Notes under the pieces: model-generated
Told to the model about the DNA's origin: nothing
Databases searched by the model: none
What the model saw: only the letters and a program-made list of their open reading frames with translations
Part shown: one piece after another, positions 37,831-49,860 of the stretch
Numbering within the stretch: position 1 is the stretch's first letter
Layout of the letters: each line of letters starts with the position of its first letter
Position numbers and translations under genes: made by a program
Assembly (NCBI RefSeq): GCF_000004075.3
Contig: NC_026658.2
Location: 5,022,001-5,086,000 of the forward strand
DNA: 64,000 nt
Direction: 5' to 3'
DNA from: Cucumis sativus
Taxonomy: Eukaryota > Streptophyta > Magnoliopsida > Cucurbitales > Cucurbitaceae

Positions 37831-38186
37831 TGTAAAGACCCTAGATAGGAAAATAGTGGATTACTGGTAGAAAATGTAGAAAATAAAAATAGTAGTTAAC
37901 AAACATATTAGTAAATAGTTAGTAAGTTGGTTACATCTTTTTGTTATATATAGTATGGGAGAGGGGTTGAAAAGAGGTGTGAAGAATTTTGAAGAAATAT
38001 TTCCTTGTAAGGGAACCTTGAGAAAGTCCAGCCCTCTCAAAAGGCTAGGATTACTTGTTCTTATGATCTTCTAGTATATATTTCATATTTGAATGTTCTG
38101 TTAAGAGTTATTGAGTTCATCTTATTTTATTGAGATAATTCTGGTTAGGTGAGATCCTAACAAATTAGTATCAGAGCTGTAACATT

Positions 38187-38504
38187 TTGTGGATGACACA
38201 GGTTATGTGTAGAAACAAAACAGAGGAGAGGTTGGAAAAGAATGAAGACATTAGGGAGCTTAAATATTTAGAGTTGTCCAAAAGAGTTGAAAGGATGGCA
38301 GAGGAATTACGAGAAAATAGTGTTCATCATCTACGAAAAGAATCTAGTATGTCGAAGAAAGTTGAAAGGATGGCAGAGGAATTACGAGAAAATAGTGTTC
38401 ATCATCTACGAAAAGAAACTAGTATGTCGAAGAAATTTGTGTTGAAAAGTAAAGGAAGGATGGAAGAAAGCACGGGCACGATTGAGAAAGGGACTTGGGA
38501 GTAA
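38187..38504 (+). pseudogene. Gag-like N-terminal remnant with internal duplication
   Basis: About 105 codons, charged and probably helical (EERLEKNEDIRELKYLEL), then a 25-residue unit present twice (VERMAEELRENSVHHL...), then a stop. The start context is weak and no zinc knuckle or protease follows, so it is a truncated gag remnant. The assignment rests on its place after an LTR and primer-binding site and on family-like composition, not on a recognised domain. Confidence 0.55.
38286..38435 (+). repeat. 75-bp perfect-like tandem duplication in the gag remnant
   Basis: Units at 38286-38360 and 38361-38435 differ at only one or two positions. 75 is a multiple of three, so the frame is kept. 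The near identity indicates a much younger event than the surrounding decay. Confidence 0.92.
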
Positions 38505-39018
38505 ACACCTAAATGCGCTGTGGTTGAAAGAGGAGAGACTCTATGAATATGGGAGTAGATGCAGAAATGGATTGTAGATTGCAAAGAGAAGAATACATAG
38601 GCATGCTATATCAATGCATCAAAAGCTTTCTAAAGGGCTGCAAAGTGATAAAGAAAGAGAGGGGAAGAAACTAGCAAAAATCAAAGTTAGAGAAAAAGAG
38701 AAATGGAAAAATGACTTGAAGATGAAGGAATCAAAAAAACGAGCATGAAAAAAATGGAGGAAAGAGGAAGCCAAATCTAATTGTACATTCTTATGACCAA
38801 CGATGAAAGGTGAAGTGGTCGGAGACAAATACTGAGTGGAAATGGAAACACTAAACATAGGAGGCAGAAGCATGGGAGAAGAGACGGTTACTATTGACGA
38901 GAAGGGAAAGTGTATGAAAAATGAATGATTGAGAGAGTTATCCCTGACCCTACAAGAAAATGAAAATCTCTCAATGCATGAGATATAGTCTTTTACGTAT
39001 AATTTAACTGTAAGATTA

Positions 39019-40988
39019 TATGAACGTTTTTAGAATTTCAAATTAACATCAGGCATTCATAAAACCATATACCAAAATAATATAATCAACTACAAAAACG
39101 AAATAGACCACACACAACAAAATATAATGTTTATTTCATCTAACTTTGAAGATTTTCAAACCCAGACAGAGCACAGGACCAACCGGTCCTAAACCAACTC
39201 GAACTGAACTCAGATTCCACCAAAACAACAATAAATTACTTTTGAGTTGTAAGTTTAAATAAACGTGACTAAATTGCTCCATAGATTTAATTAAGGTATC
39301 GTATTCCCCTCTAGGCCATCACCAAGACCTAAACATGGCATGCATTCAATGCATTGGTAGAATATTCCGAGACAGGGAAATAAAATGCAATAGAAAATTC
39401 ACAATAAATTGATTAACCAATGCAATAGAAACTATTGAAATAGCAGACGGATACAGCAACTAATCAGTCTAATCTCTGATTAACAAAGACAAAATGTTTG
39501 AGAAGATGAGCGCAAGCAAAGCATAGATGATATTGAAACTTACACAGAGCAAAGTTACCAGTTGAAGTAACATGGTATCCAAATAGTAGAACAAATTTTT
39601 CATCATGCATTAGATCTGAAAACAGTAGAACAAATTTTTCATCTTTCTACTATGTGTTATTCAGAGATCAGGGACAGGTAGATGTGATCCATCAAATAAG
39701 GGTACATAACCAATATCGATATTTGTTCATCAACATGTAATTAGACTTCAACTATAGCATAGTTAAAATAAAAAAATAAATTGAAATTGTGTGTAATTAG
39801 ACATCAATTATAACATAGTTAAAATACAAAAAGAAATCCTAAATTATTTTTCAGGAGTATATCATATTTAGTTTAACAAACTCGCGAAAATCCCAATGGG
39901 AGCTAACATCTTTCAAACCTAAAATAAAAATCAAACCCTAAACCACAAACCATAAATGAATTTTTCACAAAAAAAAAAGAAAAAAAAGAAAAAAAATGTG
40001 AGTTTCATCCAAACTCAAGGTCGACAAACAGGGATTAGAGACTCAAATGCTCCGTACCCTTGCCCAAAACAAGAACACAACCTCTGCTCAACATCCATCA
40101 TGGTCATATATATTATTTTTTAAAAGAAATCCTGACCAAAATTTGAAACCTCACAATGACAGCTTCAGGAAATCTATTTGCAAAAAAAATATCCCTCAGA
40201 ATTGATACTTCTCACCAGTAAGACTCAGTCCACTACTTTTATAATTCCAATCAATCATCATAGGGATATAAATTTCAATACCTATTTTTTTCAGATATAA
40301 ATCATTAATATTCAATGTAAAATCCGGAACTACGGACAAATATACCAGAGATTGAAGGCTTAATTCATCGATTAAAAAAAAAAAATATATATATATATAT
40401 ATATAAAAACCCAGAAGCCATCTCAGAAGGAAAGGTAATTCAAGCAGTATATCTAAAAACTCATTAAGATCGTAACAAATTTGTAAAGGAAGAAGGGAAT
40501 GCTTGGAATTTCAAGACGTTTCAAGAGCATTCTGGTTGAAACGAAAAAAGATCGAAGACTTCAAAACAAGACAGCCGGCCGGTAAACAAAAGGGATGGAA
40601 ACGTTTAAAGGAACTCCACTCAATCATAAGCAAATACTCAGACATCAAATATTTAAAAGTATACAGATACATAAGTTGCATTGCATAATCTACATCTCGT
40701 AAAGCGGTTTTCACTTTAAAACGAAGAAGAAAAATATATGAATACCAAAACCATCACATAATATCAGAAAAATATATGAATCTATATAAATGCAAGTCTC
40801 AAATGTATCATTATAACCATAGAGATTTCTCATCCAAGCATTCAAAGTACGTCCAGACAAAAATTAAACACCAAAACAAACTACATTAGTAAGATAGAAC
40901 GTACGATAACTCGAAAACAAAAAATCAAATTGCTCAATAACCTAATACGAGAGTAATCCAGAAGAAACCAGTAACTGAATGAGCTACT
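39019..40988. repeat. Right copy of the segmental duplication, downstream of eL27 copy B
   Basis: Homologous to 34749-36095 at its left (39019-39740) and right (about 40855-40988) parts. Between them, 39740-40850 has no counterpart in the left block and contains no gene: A-rich runs, a TA microsatellite and a 61-codon frame at 40503 without a domain. Either the left copy lost this stretch or the right copy gained it. Confidence 0.7.
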
Positions 40989-41396
40989 TCAGAATCTGAG
41001 CTTAGTGAAAAACCACCTGTTCTTCCCGGTTTTGAACCTTTCCTCGAACCTCTTCTTGGTCTCTTTGGCGGCGGTGACCTTTTTGTCCTTTGACTGCAAC
41101 GAATCGACAGTGACAACATCTTTAAGATCGACATCGAGAGTGTACCTAGTGGGCATCAGATGCCTATAATTAACGAGCTTAATGAAGGCCTTGACACGGG
41201 ATTTTTTAGCGGTCTTCTTGGCGGAGTCCTTGCGGATAACCTTGGCCGGGTACTTCTTGATTCCAGCGACTAAGCAGTGGCCATAAGCGCGATCCCGAGT
41301 TCCATCGTCGAAGGCGCGAATGATGACCGCCTTCCGGCCGGCGTAACGGCCTTGGAGGACGATGACGGCTTTGTTAGGCTTGAGGAACTTCACCAT
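40989..41396 (-). CDS. RPL27: 60S ribosomal protein eL27 (RPL27), copy B
   Basis: A complete 135-aa intronless coding sequence, nearly identical to copy A at 36096-36503 (three conservative substitutions; synonymous differences are more numerous). It begins [16 protein letters not shown] and ends WFFTKLRF. The upstream in-frame extension to 41459 ([12 protein letters not shown]...) is not family-like, so translation is taken from 41396. Purifying selection on both copies is suggested by the low ratio of amino-acid to silent changes. Its promoter faces the SHMT gene to the right. Confidence 0.96.
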   Translation of the reverse strand: MVKFLKPNKAVIVLQGRYAGRKAVIIRAFDDGTRDRAYGHCLVAGIKKYPAKVIRKDSAKKTAKKSRVKAFIKLVNYRHLMPTRYTLDVDLKDVVTVDSLQSKDKKVTAAKETKKRFEERFKTGKNRWFFTKLRF

Positions 41397-41501
41397 TTCC
41401 GAACTTCCACCTCTGGTCTGTGTTTTCCGTCTCCTTGCTCTCTGCCTCCAAGCCTCCAAGCCTCCAACAGTTGAAACGTTGATTTAGGTTTTCCCTAAAA
41501 A

Positions 41502-41570
41502 TAGGGTTTTAGGGCTTTTCAAGTCAATTTGGGCCATAATTTAAATGGGCTTTTGTTAATCAACTGGGCC
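41502..41570 (-). promoter_or_regulatory. Promoter of eL27 copy B: telo-box and site II boxes
   Basis: TAGGGTTTT (41502-41510; AAAACCCTA on the transcribed strand) is a telo-box. TGGGCC occurs at 41530-41535 and 41565-41570, with TGGGCT at about 41546. The spacing mirrors copy A, so the duplication carried the promoter. Confidence 0.72.
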
Positions 41571-41590
41571 GACGGCACTGTATCTTTTAA

Positions 41591-41720
41591 TCAATAGCTT
41601 ACACCGTTTTCGTCCATCCTCCGCTTCTTGGTGACGTCCATGTCTTATAGGGTGAAGCTAAACCCTAATCCGAGGCTTGAACGACGACGGAGACGAAGAG
41701 AAATAGAACGAATGGAGGGC
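41591..41720 (-). pseudogene. Orphan first-exon-like remnant upstream of eL27 copy B
   Basis: On the minus strand, a CT-rich leader with GGATTAGGGTTTAGC is followed by ATG at 41641. It encodes MDVTKKRRMDENG and then GGTGTAAGC, which looks like a splice donor; without splicing the frame stops at 41591. It has the look of a genuine first coding exon, yet the sequence runs straight into the eL27 promoter and no later exon was found. I think it is the severed start of another gene, cut when the eL27 block arrived. I do not recognise the family. Confidence 0.4.
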
Positions 41721-42299
41721 AGTTGATTGTACACCCAATGTTTTTATTTGGGCCGAGCCTTACTCAATGTCTCTTTTATGGGCCCATGGGCTTACACTCC
41801 GTCTCAAAAAGATTATTATTAGGAAAATTTTAAAATCAATAAAAGAGACCATAAATAAGTCTATAATGTGTGCATTTTATTTGGTTTAGTTAAAAGAAAT
41901 GTGAACTTTGTGGGGGAGAACTAAAATAGATAGTTTAAACACAATTTTCTTCTGATCGAACTAACTAATATAACTCTGAATGGTAAATAAAAGAAACAAA
42001 ATAAAGTAATTGTAATTACATAGTAAATGTATATGATGATACATCAAAGTTGAACAAAATTTAAATATGAATAGCGAAATATGAGCATTTTGGGTAGCAA
42101 AATTTTTAATTTAAAAAATTGGAGGTTAGAAATAGAGGCTTAAGATTAACCTAATTTTGAAGTTTAATCAAATATAAAATTGAATGCGTTATTGATAACT
42201 GCTGACATGGGAAAGACACATCCTTGAGTGACTAGATAATTACAAGGTACTACTTCTAGTCAGCCAAATTACAAAAAGTTTCCTATCGTTTTTAAATTC
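41721..42299. other. Intergenic region / SHMT promoter
   Basis: Contains TGGGCC at about 41750 and TGGGCCCATGGGC at about 41779-41791, then AT-rich DNA up to the SHMT leader. The site II boxes could serve either neighbour. No gene. Confidence 0.45.
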
Positions 42300-42426
42300 T
42301 TTACGAACCCTTCTCAGTTTTGTAAACCCCTTCGTCTCTTCCTCTTCTCAGTCTCAGTTTTGCGCCCTCTCCTTCTCGCCGTCCGTCTCCCTCCGATTTT
42401 CTTCCTATTCCGACGGCCATCCTAAG
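42300..42426 (+). other. Probable 5' untranslated exon of SHMT
   Basis: CT-rich leader ending at CATCCTAAG|GTTTGT (42426/42427). The next acceptor, TTTTGTAG at 42844, leads to a short leader segment and the start codon at 42872. The leader intron is about 418 bp. The exact transcription start is not visible. Confidence 0.55.
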
Positions 42427-42871
42427 GTTTGTATCATTTTCTGATTTTTTATTACCAAAACTCCTTAAAAACTCTCCAAAAAAATAATTGGAAATTTGAT
42501 TACTCAGCCGCTTCTTCGCCGTCACCGTCGCCGGTCAGGTTTTCGTCTACAATCACTCTGAATCGTCTTCTCATTGTTTTTATTATTATTTTCCGTCCAT
42601 TTCTGTGTTGCCTGACTTCGGCTAATTTCTGATTCTCCGTTCAAGTATTGGTTTGTTGGCTATTACCGATTAATAGTTTCTGTTTTCAAATATCAGAGCG
42701 TGTCTCGAAGCGGTTTGTGGGTCATATAGACTATGTTGTGTGTTGTTTTCAAACTTTTTTTATGTTTGATTAAAGTTATCGCTGTTCTGTTATGGTGTTT
42801 GATTGTTGTTATTGAAGTTCGTTCTGTTATATGAAATTTTGTAGGGATTTTTGAAGATTTAAGTGGACAGG

Positions 42872-45800
42872 ATGCAGGCTACAAGTGGTGTTGCAGTGAT
42901 GGGCTCTCTGCAAGTTGCTGTTTGTGGGAAGGGGTCGTGTTTTCCTTCTAAAAGTTCTAGCATCTGTGTGTTTCCGCAGCAGAAGAAAATGAACATCCTG
43001 AAACCCTGTAAGTCCTTCAAGGTTGAAGCAAGCATGGTTGCGGGGAAGCCATCATCTTCTGTGTCTGTCACTGTTCCAGAAATTGGAGGTGAAATATTAT
43101 CTAACTGTTATGATTTTCTTGAACATAATTTGGCAATTGGCATATCTGCTTGAGCTTGACCCATGTTAATAGAATGGATCGAAAATTTGACCCTCTACTC
43201 AGAGGAAAATTGGTGAGATATTTTTTTTGTTTTTTAATCCTAGATTAGCCTAGTTGGTGCCTATGAATGAAAAAGTTTTATGTTTGATTGAGTGGGAGAA
43301 TTTAGCTTAGGCCACCCTTCGTTGTTGTCATGCAGGTGTAAGCAACTTTGTAGACCATGCCTTGAGTGAAACAGATCCTGAAGTTCGAAGTATTATTGAC
43401 AAAGAAAAGCAGCGACAGTTTAAAAGCCTTGAACTTATTGCCTCGGAGAATTTTACCTCTCGGGCAGTTATGGAGGCAGTGGGGTCCTGTCTGACAAACA
43501 AATATTCAGAAGGATTACCTGGAAAAAGGTGAAATTTCTTCATTTGATGTACTATGGATGTGAGTTCCAATTCATTCAGGGGAAGTTTTGAGGTTTTGTT
43601 GTTGTTGAGAGGATTGTGCAAATTAATATTTTTTCTATCATGCATCTCAGGTACTATGGTGGCAATGAACATATTGACGAGCTGGAAACACTCTGTCAAC
43701 AAAGGGCTCTTGCAGCATTTCATTTGGACAATAACAAGTGGGGTGTAAATGTTCAACCACTATCTGGTTCGCCTGCTAACTTCGAGGTTTATACTGCAGT
43801 TCTTAATCCACATGATCGAATCATGGTGAGTGGCCTTATGATTACTTCTTTAATCACAGTGTTAATTTAGACAGTTGTTGATACTACCAATTCGTGTTAA
43901 ATGACTTTAGGGTTTAGACTTGCCTCATGGAGGACATTTGTCTCATGGGTTCATGACACCAAAAAGACGGGTGTCAGGCACATCAATTTATTTTGAATCT
44001 ATGCCTTATCGTCTTGATGAGACAACAGGTACTTCTCATACATGATACAGGTTTTTTATGATCATTCCCTGGTTTATGCGTTCTAATTTAGTAGCAAACT
44101 CTTGCAGGTATTGTAGATTATGACATGCTTGAAAAAACTGCTAACTTGTTTCGACCAAAGTTGATTATCGCTGGTGCAAGTGCTTATCCACGAGATTTTG
44201 ACTATCCTCGCATGAGAAAAGTGAGGGTTTACCTGTGTCCAATGTTAATCATTTTACTTTGGGCAGCTCTGTTGAAAATAAGTAATCATTAATGACTGAC
44301 TTACTTGATTTGATATGGGTAGATTGCCGATGCTGTTGGTGCTTTTCTCATGATGGATATGGCTCACATAAGTGGGCTTGTTGCTGCTTCTGTGGTTGCT
44401 GATCCTTTTGAGTACTGTGATATTGTGACCACAACGACACACAAGGTAGATGATAAATGTTGGTAATGGATGCTTCCTTCTAAGCACATGCTTTTCTTTA
44501 AATTCGTTTAACTTTTTAAGACAAGAAATTTGTATATTTGAGAACCAAACGTAAAAAGGGAACGACCTATTGAGCAAGGTAGAGAAAACTAATACATAAA
44601 ACTCGTCCAAGTTAGAATTAACATTAAGAGGATTACCGTGGTTACAAAAAAAGCCTCTTTGTGAATGATACTTGTATGAGATTGCAAGAAAGGTTTAAAG
44701 AATTTTTGAATCCTTTGGTTTCTTTGTAGCTCTAAAACCCACAAAAGAGTTCTAACCTTGCACTCCAAAACATTTTTGCTTCGTCATTCAGCCACCAGCC
44801 CAAGAGAGCTTCAGGAAATCAAATACATGACTTTACTTGAAAAGTAAAGGAGATCAGAATTTGTTTCTTCCATAATATTTGAGATTCAGCCCTTCATCAT
44901 TCCGATTTAAATATCATAATTCATTTCATGCTTATTTACTTGTATTGAATTTTTGTCATTCTCATCTCGTGTTGCCTTCTCTTTAAAACATATTAGCTTT
45001 GTATATGATTTGAATTTGATATGATTCTGAGCCTTAAAGAAATGTCAAACTTATATGCAGTCTCTGAGAGGTCCAAGAGGGGGAATGATCTTCTTTAGGA
45101 AGGATCCTGTTCTCGGAGTTGACTTAGAATCTGCGATTAATAATGCTGTGTTCCCAGGATTACAGGTTGGTCTAACTAGTCTTGTAGAGTAGGCATGTAG
45201 AGAAGAGTTCATTTGTCTCGCTGCATACTTTTTCTTTGGTTCTTAAATATTGTCAGTTTTATGGTTGATATACAGGGTGGTCCTCATAATCATACAATTG
45301 GGGGACTAGCTGTCTGCTTGAAACATGCACAATCCCCAGAATTTAAGGTCTATCAGAACAAGGTACTTCATTTCCTCAATGATCTAGAATTGGTGTAAGA
45401 CACTGTTTTCTTATTTCTAACAACATAGCTTTTTATACTTTAGGTCATTGCCAATTGTAGAGCTCTTGCAAATCGGCTGGTCGAGTTAGGTTATAAGCTA
45501 GTTTCTGGGGGAAGTGACAATCACCTAGTTCTTGTAGATCTCAGGCCATTGGTAAATCTATGCTCCTTATAGATGTGCTTTCAAAGATTGATGTGGGTAC
45601 CATATGTTAATGCATGCGTGAACTCTAATGACAGGGTATCGATGGAGCGCGGGTGGAGAAAATTCTTGACATGGCCTCAATCACTCTCAACAAGAACTCA
45701 GTACCTGGTATTGACTCATGTTTCAACAGGCTGATCGTCATTTCCAATTTTCTTGAACTGACTCTTGGCTGTTTTATGCATAGGTGACAAGAGTGCTCTA

Positions 45801-46058
45801 GTTCCAGGAGGCATTCGAATTGGGTCGCCTGCCATGACCACCCGAGGTTTCACTGAGAAAGAGTTTGTAGCGGTTGCAGACTTCATCCACGAGGGTGTTA
45901 AGATAACTCTTGATGCCAAACCACTAGCCCCTGGATCAAAGCTCCAAGAGTTCCTCAAGTTTGTGACAACTTCTGATTTCCCTTTGACCGACCGAATATC
46001 AGATCTTCGCTCGAGAGTCGAAGCTCTTACCACTCAATTCCCAATACCGGGCCTGTGA
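42872..46058 (+). CDS. SHM3: Serine hydroxymethyltransferase, plastid type (528 aa)
   Basis: Eleven coding exons: 42872-43088, 43336-43528, 43651-43825, 43911-44028, 44108-44220, 44323-44445, 45061-45165, 45276-45362, 45444-45551, 45635-45707, 45784-46058. The 1,587-nt frame is unbroken. The enzyme interconverts serine and glycine with tetrahydrofolate, feeding one-carbon units, as a PLP-dependent homo-oligomer. Visible motifs: [50 protein letters not shown], and the PLP lysine in [14 protein letters not shown] (Lys313, last codon of exon 6). The first 65 or so residues are Ser-rich, basic and poor in acids, a transit peptide. The start MQA.SG..VMGSLQ matches plastidial SHM3 of Arabidopsis (529 aa by memory) better than the mitochondrial SHM1/2. 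Nothing is missing or broken. Confidence 0.94.
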
Positions 46059-46480
46059 GTTTCGCACTTCTGAGAAGGAAACGGTTATAAATTTACAATA
46101 ACAATTCTGACCAAGAAAAGGGATAAGGTCAGAGAAAATGTCACTTATTCTTGATGGGGACATGTTTGTGCTGATTGTAGTAATACAAGTTAGGTAGTTT
46201 GTAACATTTCATAAGCTCTTGCTGCGATGAGGCTTTGGTGGGAACTGGATCATCATTGATCAATTTTATCTTCCTATGTTTTTCAATTTTGTGTTCCTGT
46301 TAGTAGTTTTATTTTTAGAAACTTCTATGTGTTTCACTTTCAGTGTATTCAAGATGTTAAATTTAAAGAATCCAATGCTGATTATTGCAGAATTAACAAT
46401 GATTTTGTTGGTGATTACAAATAATTTGAAAATGAATACTGTGCAATTATTTGTTAGTATGAATGGTTTTGAACAAAAAT
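46059..46480 (+). other. 3' untranslated region of SHMT
   Basis: T-rich sequence following the stop at 46056-46058. The end is not determinable; AATAAA-like signals are at about 46478. Short frames here (68 aa plus, 93 aa minus) overlap and have no domain. Confidence 0.45.
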
Positions 46481-49440
46481 AAATTTCACGTGCTTCTCTT
46501 ATTTTATTTGTTTTTTTATTTCTAATAATGTGAGCCAATGGGCACATTAATATTGAAACTGGGTCAAGAGTTGTAATGTTTTCTTATATTAAGATATTGT
46601 ACGATTTTCTTTTGAATATTGTACAAAATTCAACCATCCACTATCTTATAGAGTAAGTGATGTGTCTTAATTTATTTAAAAGAATGACAACCTTTATAAG
46701 CACTTGATGTTTTATTAAATTTCATAAATTGCAAAAAGGATAAAATATGATCAAAATAAATAAACAAAACATCAACCATGGGTTCACAATATGGTTATAC
46801 CTTTTCTTTCAAAATGGTATATTTACGTTGCCACCTTTTTTTTCCTTTGATTTCTGAATCTTTAAAATTATTTATCAGTCCTTGAATTTTTAAAATTAAA
46901 TTCAAATAAGCTTGAGATGTCCTTGAATTAGTTTTTTTTTAATTATTTTAAATTTTATGCAACGTTTTAAATATCTCTTTCTATCCTTCCTCCCTTTTCT
47001 ACCTCATTAAATTATTGTTTTTTACTATTTTAAAATTTAGATACTCAAAAAAGTAATTTTTCAAAACAAGAGAGCACAAATTATTCCTTGTATTTGATAA
47101 AAAGTATTATAGTGTAATATTAATCCAGAGCTAAATAAAATTTAATTCGACTAGCGAGAATATATGCTATAAATAAGCACGTGAATACAAAGAATAAATA
47201 TGACAGTTATCAAATAATAAGACTACAACAAACTCAACTGATTGTAAAGATAGATGTTCCTATTATATATGTGGACATGAAAATAAGGTTATGTTCATGA
47301 TGTGTTGATCCATTAATTCAAATTATTCACATTAATGTATATATACTTGTACATTTGTAAATTTAAGCAAAAATGTTTAAACAAAAACTTTATTTATTTT
47401 TTTCATTCCTACACGTTAATCTTCATATTAGATATAGATAGTGGAGAATTGTATGTTTTTGTTAGGAGCAATCCCATCATCAATCATTTCTCAATTTGTA
47501 TATAAAATGAAATCTATATAATATAACTCATAAGGTAGTTTATATATTAAAAGGATGTAACTTTACTCTTTCAAACCATATTCCTTATTTTAAATAACTA
47601 GTTATGTAATCATAAATATTAAACATTTAAAAGTTTGGATAGACACGTATATTTTGAATTACCGACTTGTTTGTTCATTGCCAATCAAAGTTCACATACA
47701 CCTAAAATCTCTCTAAACTAATAAACTCACTATACAACGTAATTAATTAATATCATATCTAACATACACAAGTTTGTGATTTTTTCTTCAAAAGTCAAAT
47801 ACGTCAACAAATGACTAAAACCGTGCTAAAAGTTGAAGTACGTATTAAGAACAAAATAAAAAAGTTTATAGCTTCTCAACTTGCCTTGAGTATGTAAGTC
47901 GTTATCCTAATAAATATTGAACCTCCCTTCCCAATTACTATAACACACAATCATCCGAATAAAAGCTATACGTCAAATGTGTTTCTACGACATTTACTAT
48001 TTTATAACAACACACATATTGTAATAACCAAGGTACATAACGTTCTTGAATAGACACGTTTCATACAAATAGAAGTTTAAAAGACTCGTTCGACTAAACC
48101 GAACCTGTAATGTTTAGAAAATCATTAAAAATGGATTGAGTTGAATATTGAGTGGATTTGTGAAGTAAGAAATAGAATAGAAAAATTGAGAGTATAAATA
48201 AAAAAAGAGAGAAAAGAAAAGGACAGTCCCAACTTCTCCCCAGCGATCTATACGTCTTATACTGACTATGCTTTCTTTATTTATTAGTTTATTCCCTTAT
48301 ATAATGTTTAATTTAATGTGTGTGTGTGTGTTTTGCTTTTACTAAAAGAAAATGGATCGCTCCTAATCCAAAAGAATATCCGGGGTAGCGTAGCACTCAC
48401 TCAAACACATTACATCACACCACTCATATACTGCCACGCCTCCCACTCTTTCTCTCTCATCCTTCCCTCCGGATTTGTCTCACTAAACACGTGCCTTTCC
48501 CCACCCTTCATTTTTCTTAAATCTCTTTTCAATTCTATATTCTTAAACTCTCTTTCATTTACACAAATTATTACCTACACCAACAACAACTTATATAATT
48601 ACATGCATTTTTAATAAATACTACCCTTCATCTTTTCAACTAGGTGAATGTAAAATATTATTATAAATGTCCTACAACTATTCGTATCCTACAAAGTCTC
48701 AATCAAATTCAAATTTAAAGAAAAAAAAAGTGCATTTATAATTAGTAGACGGTGAATTTTAAAAAGTAAAAATAAGTAACAATTTTGTAAGTTTAGAAAT
48801 TTAAGAATCATATAGGCATGAATACAATAGAGGTAGAATTTTGTTAAATAAAATACTATGAATTTTGAATGATTAGATGAAAATAATTATTTTTTTGAAA
48901 TGAAAATTGACATCAAATGAATCAAAACATTTTAAAAAATATAACAAATATTTTCATATATTATTGATGATGAACACTAGTAGATTTTTATTAGTGTAAT
49001 GTTATTAATAGAAATCGATTGAAATCTATATTTTGTAGGTTTGGTAAACATATTCAAATTTTCTTTTTAGTAACTAATTTAGATATAATGACTAATTTAG
49101 AAAAAAATTAACTTTTAAAGATGAGTATAAGATCTTATTTAAAGCTTGAGAATTGAAATTAAATAGGCGAATGTATAAAGAATTAAAAGAATACAAAAAT
49201 CAAATTTAATTTAATGTTGATGAACACGATATTCATAACACAGATGTAACTTTCACTCTCAATCAATTGTAAAAAAAAGAGAGAGAGAGAGAGAGATAAA
49301 AAATGATATATATTTTTTAAAAAATAAAAATGAAGGAAAAAAAAGTCTTCGTCTTCTTTCTCTCTCATCCCCGACCTTTCATCCCTGTAATTACCTAAAG
49401 CCCAACCTCCAAAATGTTCCTATTGCATCCCTCTCTTTCT
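46481..49440. other. Intergenic region, no gene seen
   Basis: About 3 kb of AT-rich DNA. A (TG)n run at 48318-48330 and mixed-composition sequence at 48350-48620, Ser/Leu/His-rich in translation, look like leader-type pyrimidine tracts without a coding partner. A (GA)n run lies at about 49276-49296. The last few hundred bases are presumably the PAT1 promoter. Confidence 0.5.
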
Positions 49441-49860
49441 CATTCTCTCTCTCTCTCTCTCTTCGAGAGAGATGGGTTTTCTTCTTCTTCTTCTTCTTCT
49501 TCTTCATATGGTTCCTCACAGTTCTAGCCTGAATCTGTAACCCCTTTTCAAATTCTTTTGAATGCTGTCGTTTTTCTGCTTGTAAATCTCCCTTTTCACT
49601 TTCACATAACCCTAGAATACACCCCCCTCCACCGCTTTTGTTGCTGCCTGCTGCTCTCTCTTTTCCTAATTTGCTTCCTCACCGGACGAGAACCACGACG
49701 ACGACCACACCTTTGTTTTTTGTTGTTTGGTTGTACTTTCTCTCCGCTTCTTCCTCTACTTCTGCTTTTTCCTCTTCATCTCTATCTGTGTGTGTGTGTG
49801 TGTGTGTTTCTCCTTGTTCTTTTTTATGGTTCCTCCCTCTACCTGATTCCTTCTTATGCC
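49441..49860 (+). other. PAT1 5' leader with microsatellites and upstream ORFs
   Basis: CT-rich leader containing (CT)n at about 49445-49462, (CTT)n at about 49480-49505 and (TG)n at about 49787-49807. Upstream ORFs: 49472-49540 (22 aa, poly-Leu from the CTT repeat), 49562-49585 (7 aa), one beginning at about 49826 (6 aa) and 49856-49888 (10 aa), which overlaps the main start codon. Transcript limits are inferred. Confidence 0.5.

Larger units (their letters stand above)
37831..38990 (+). mobile_element. Truncated LTR retrotransposon (left LTR plus gag start)
   Basis: A 332-bp LTR (37831-38162) begins TGTAAAGACC and ends CCTAACA. It is followed at 38165-38177 by TTAGTATCAGAGC, one mismatch from the usual TTGGTATCAGAGC site complementary to initiator methionine tRNA. 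Next comes a frame (38187-38504) rich in Glu, Lys and Arg that resembles the N-terminal gag region of plant Ty3-type elements. The rest is degenerate A-rich sequence. No protease, polymerase or right LTR is present; the element stops at the junction with the right eL27 block near 39000. The LTR joins the PAT1 fragment exactly after GGGATTT, so it inserted after or into that fragment. Confidence 0.78.
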
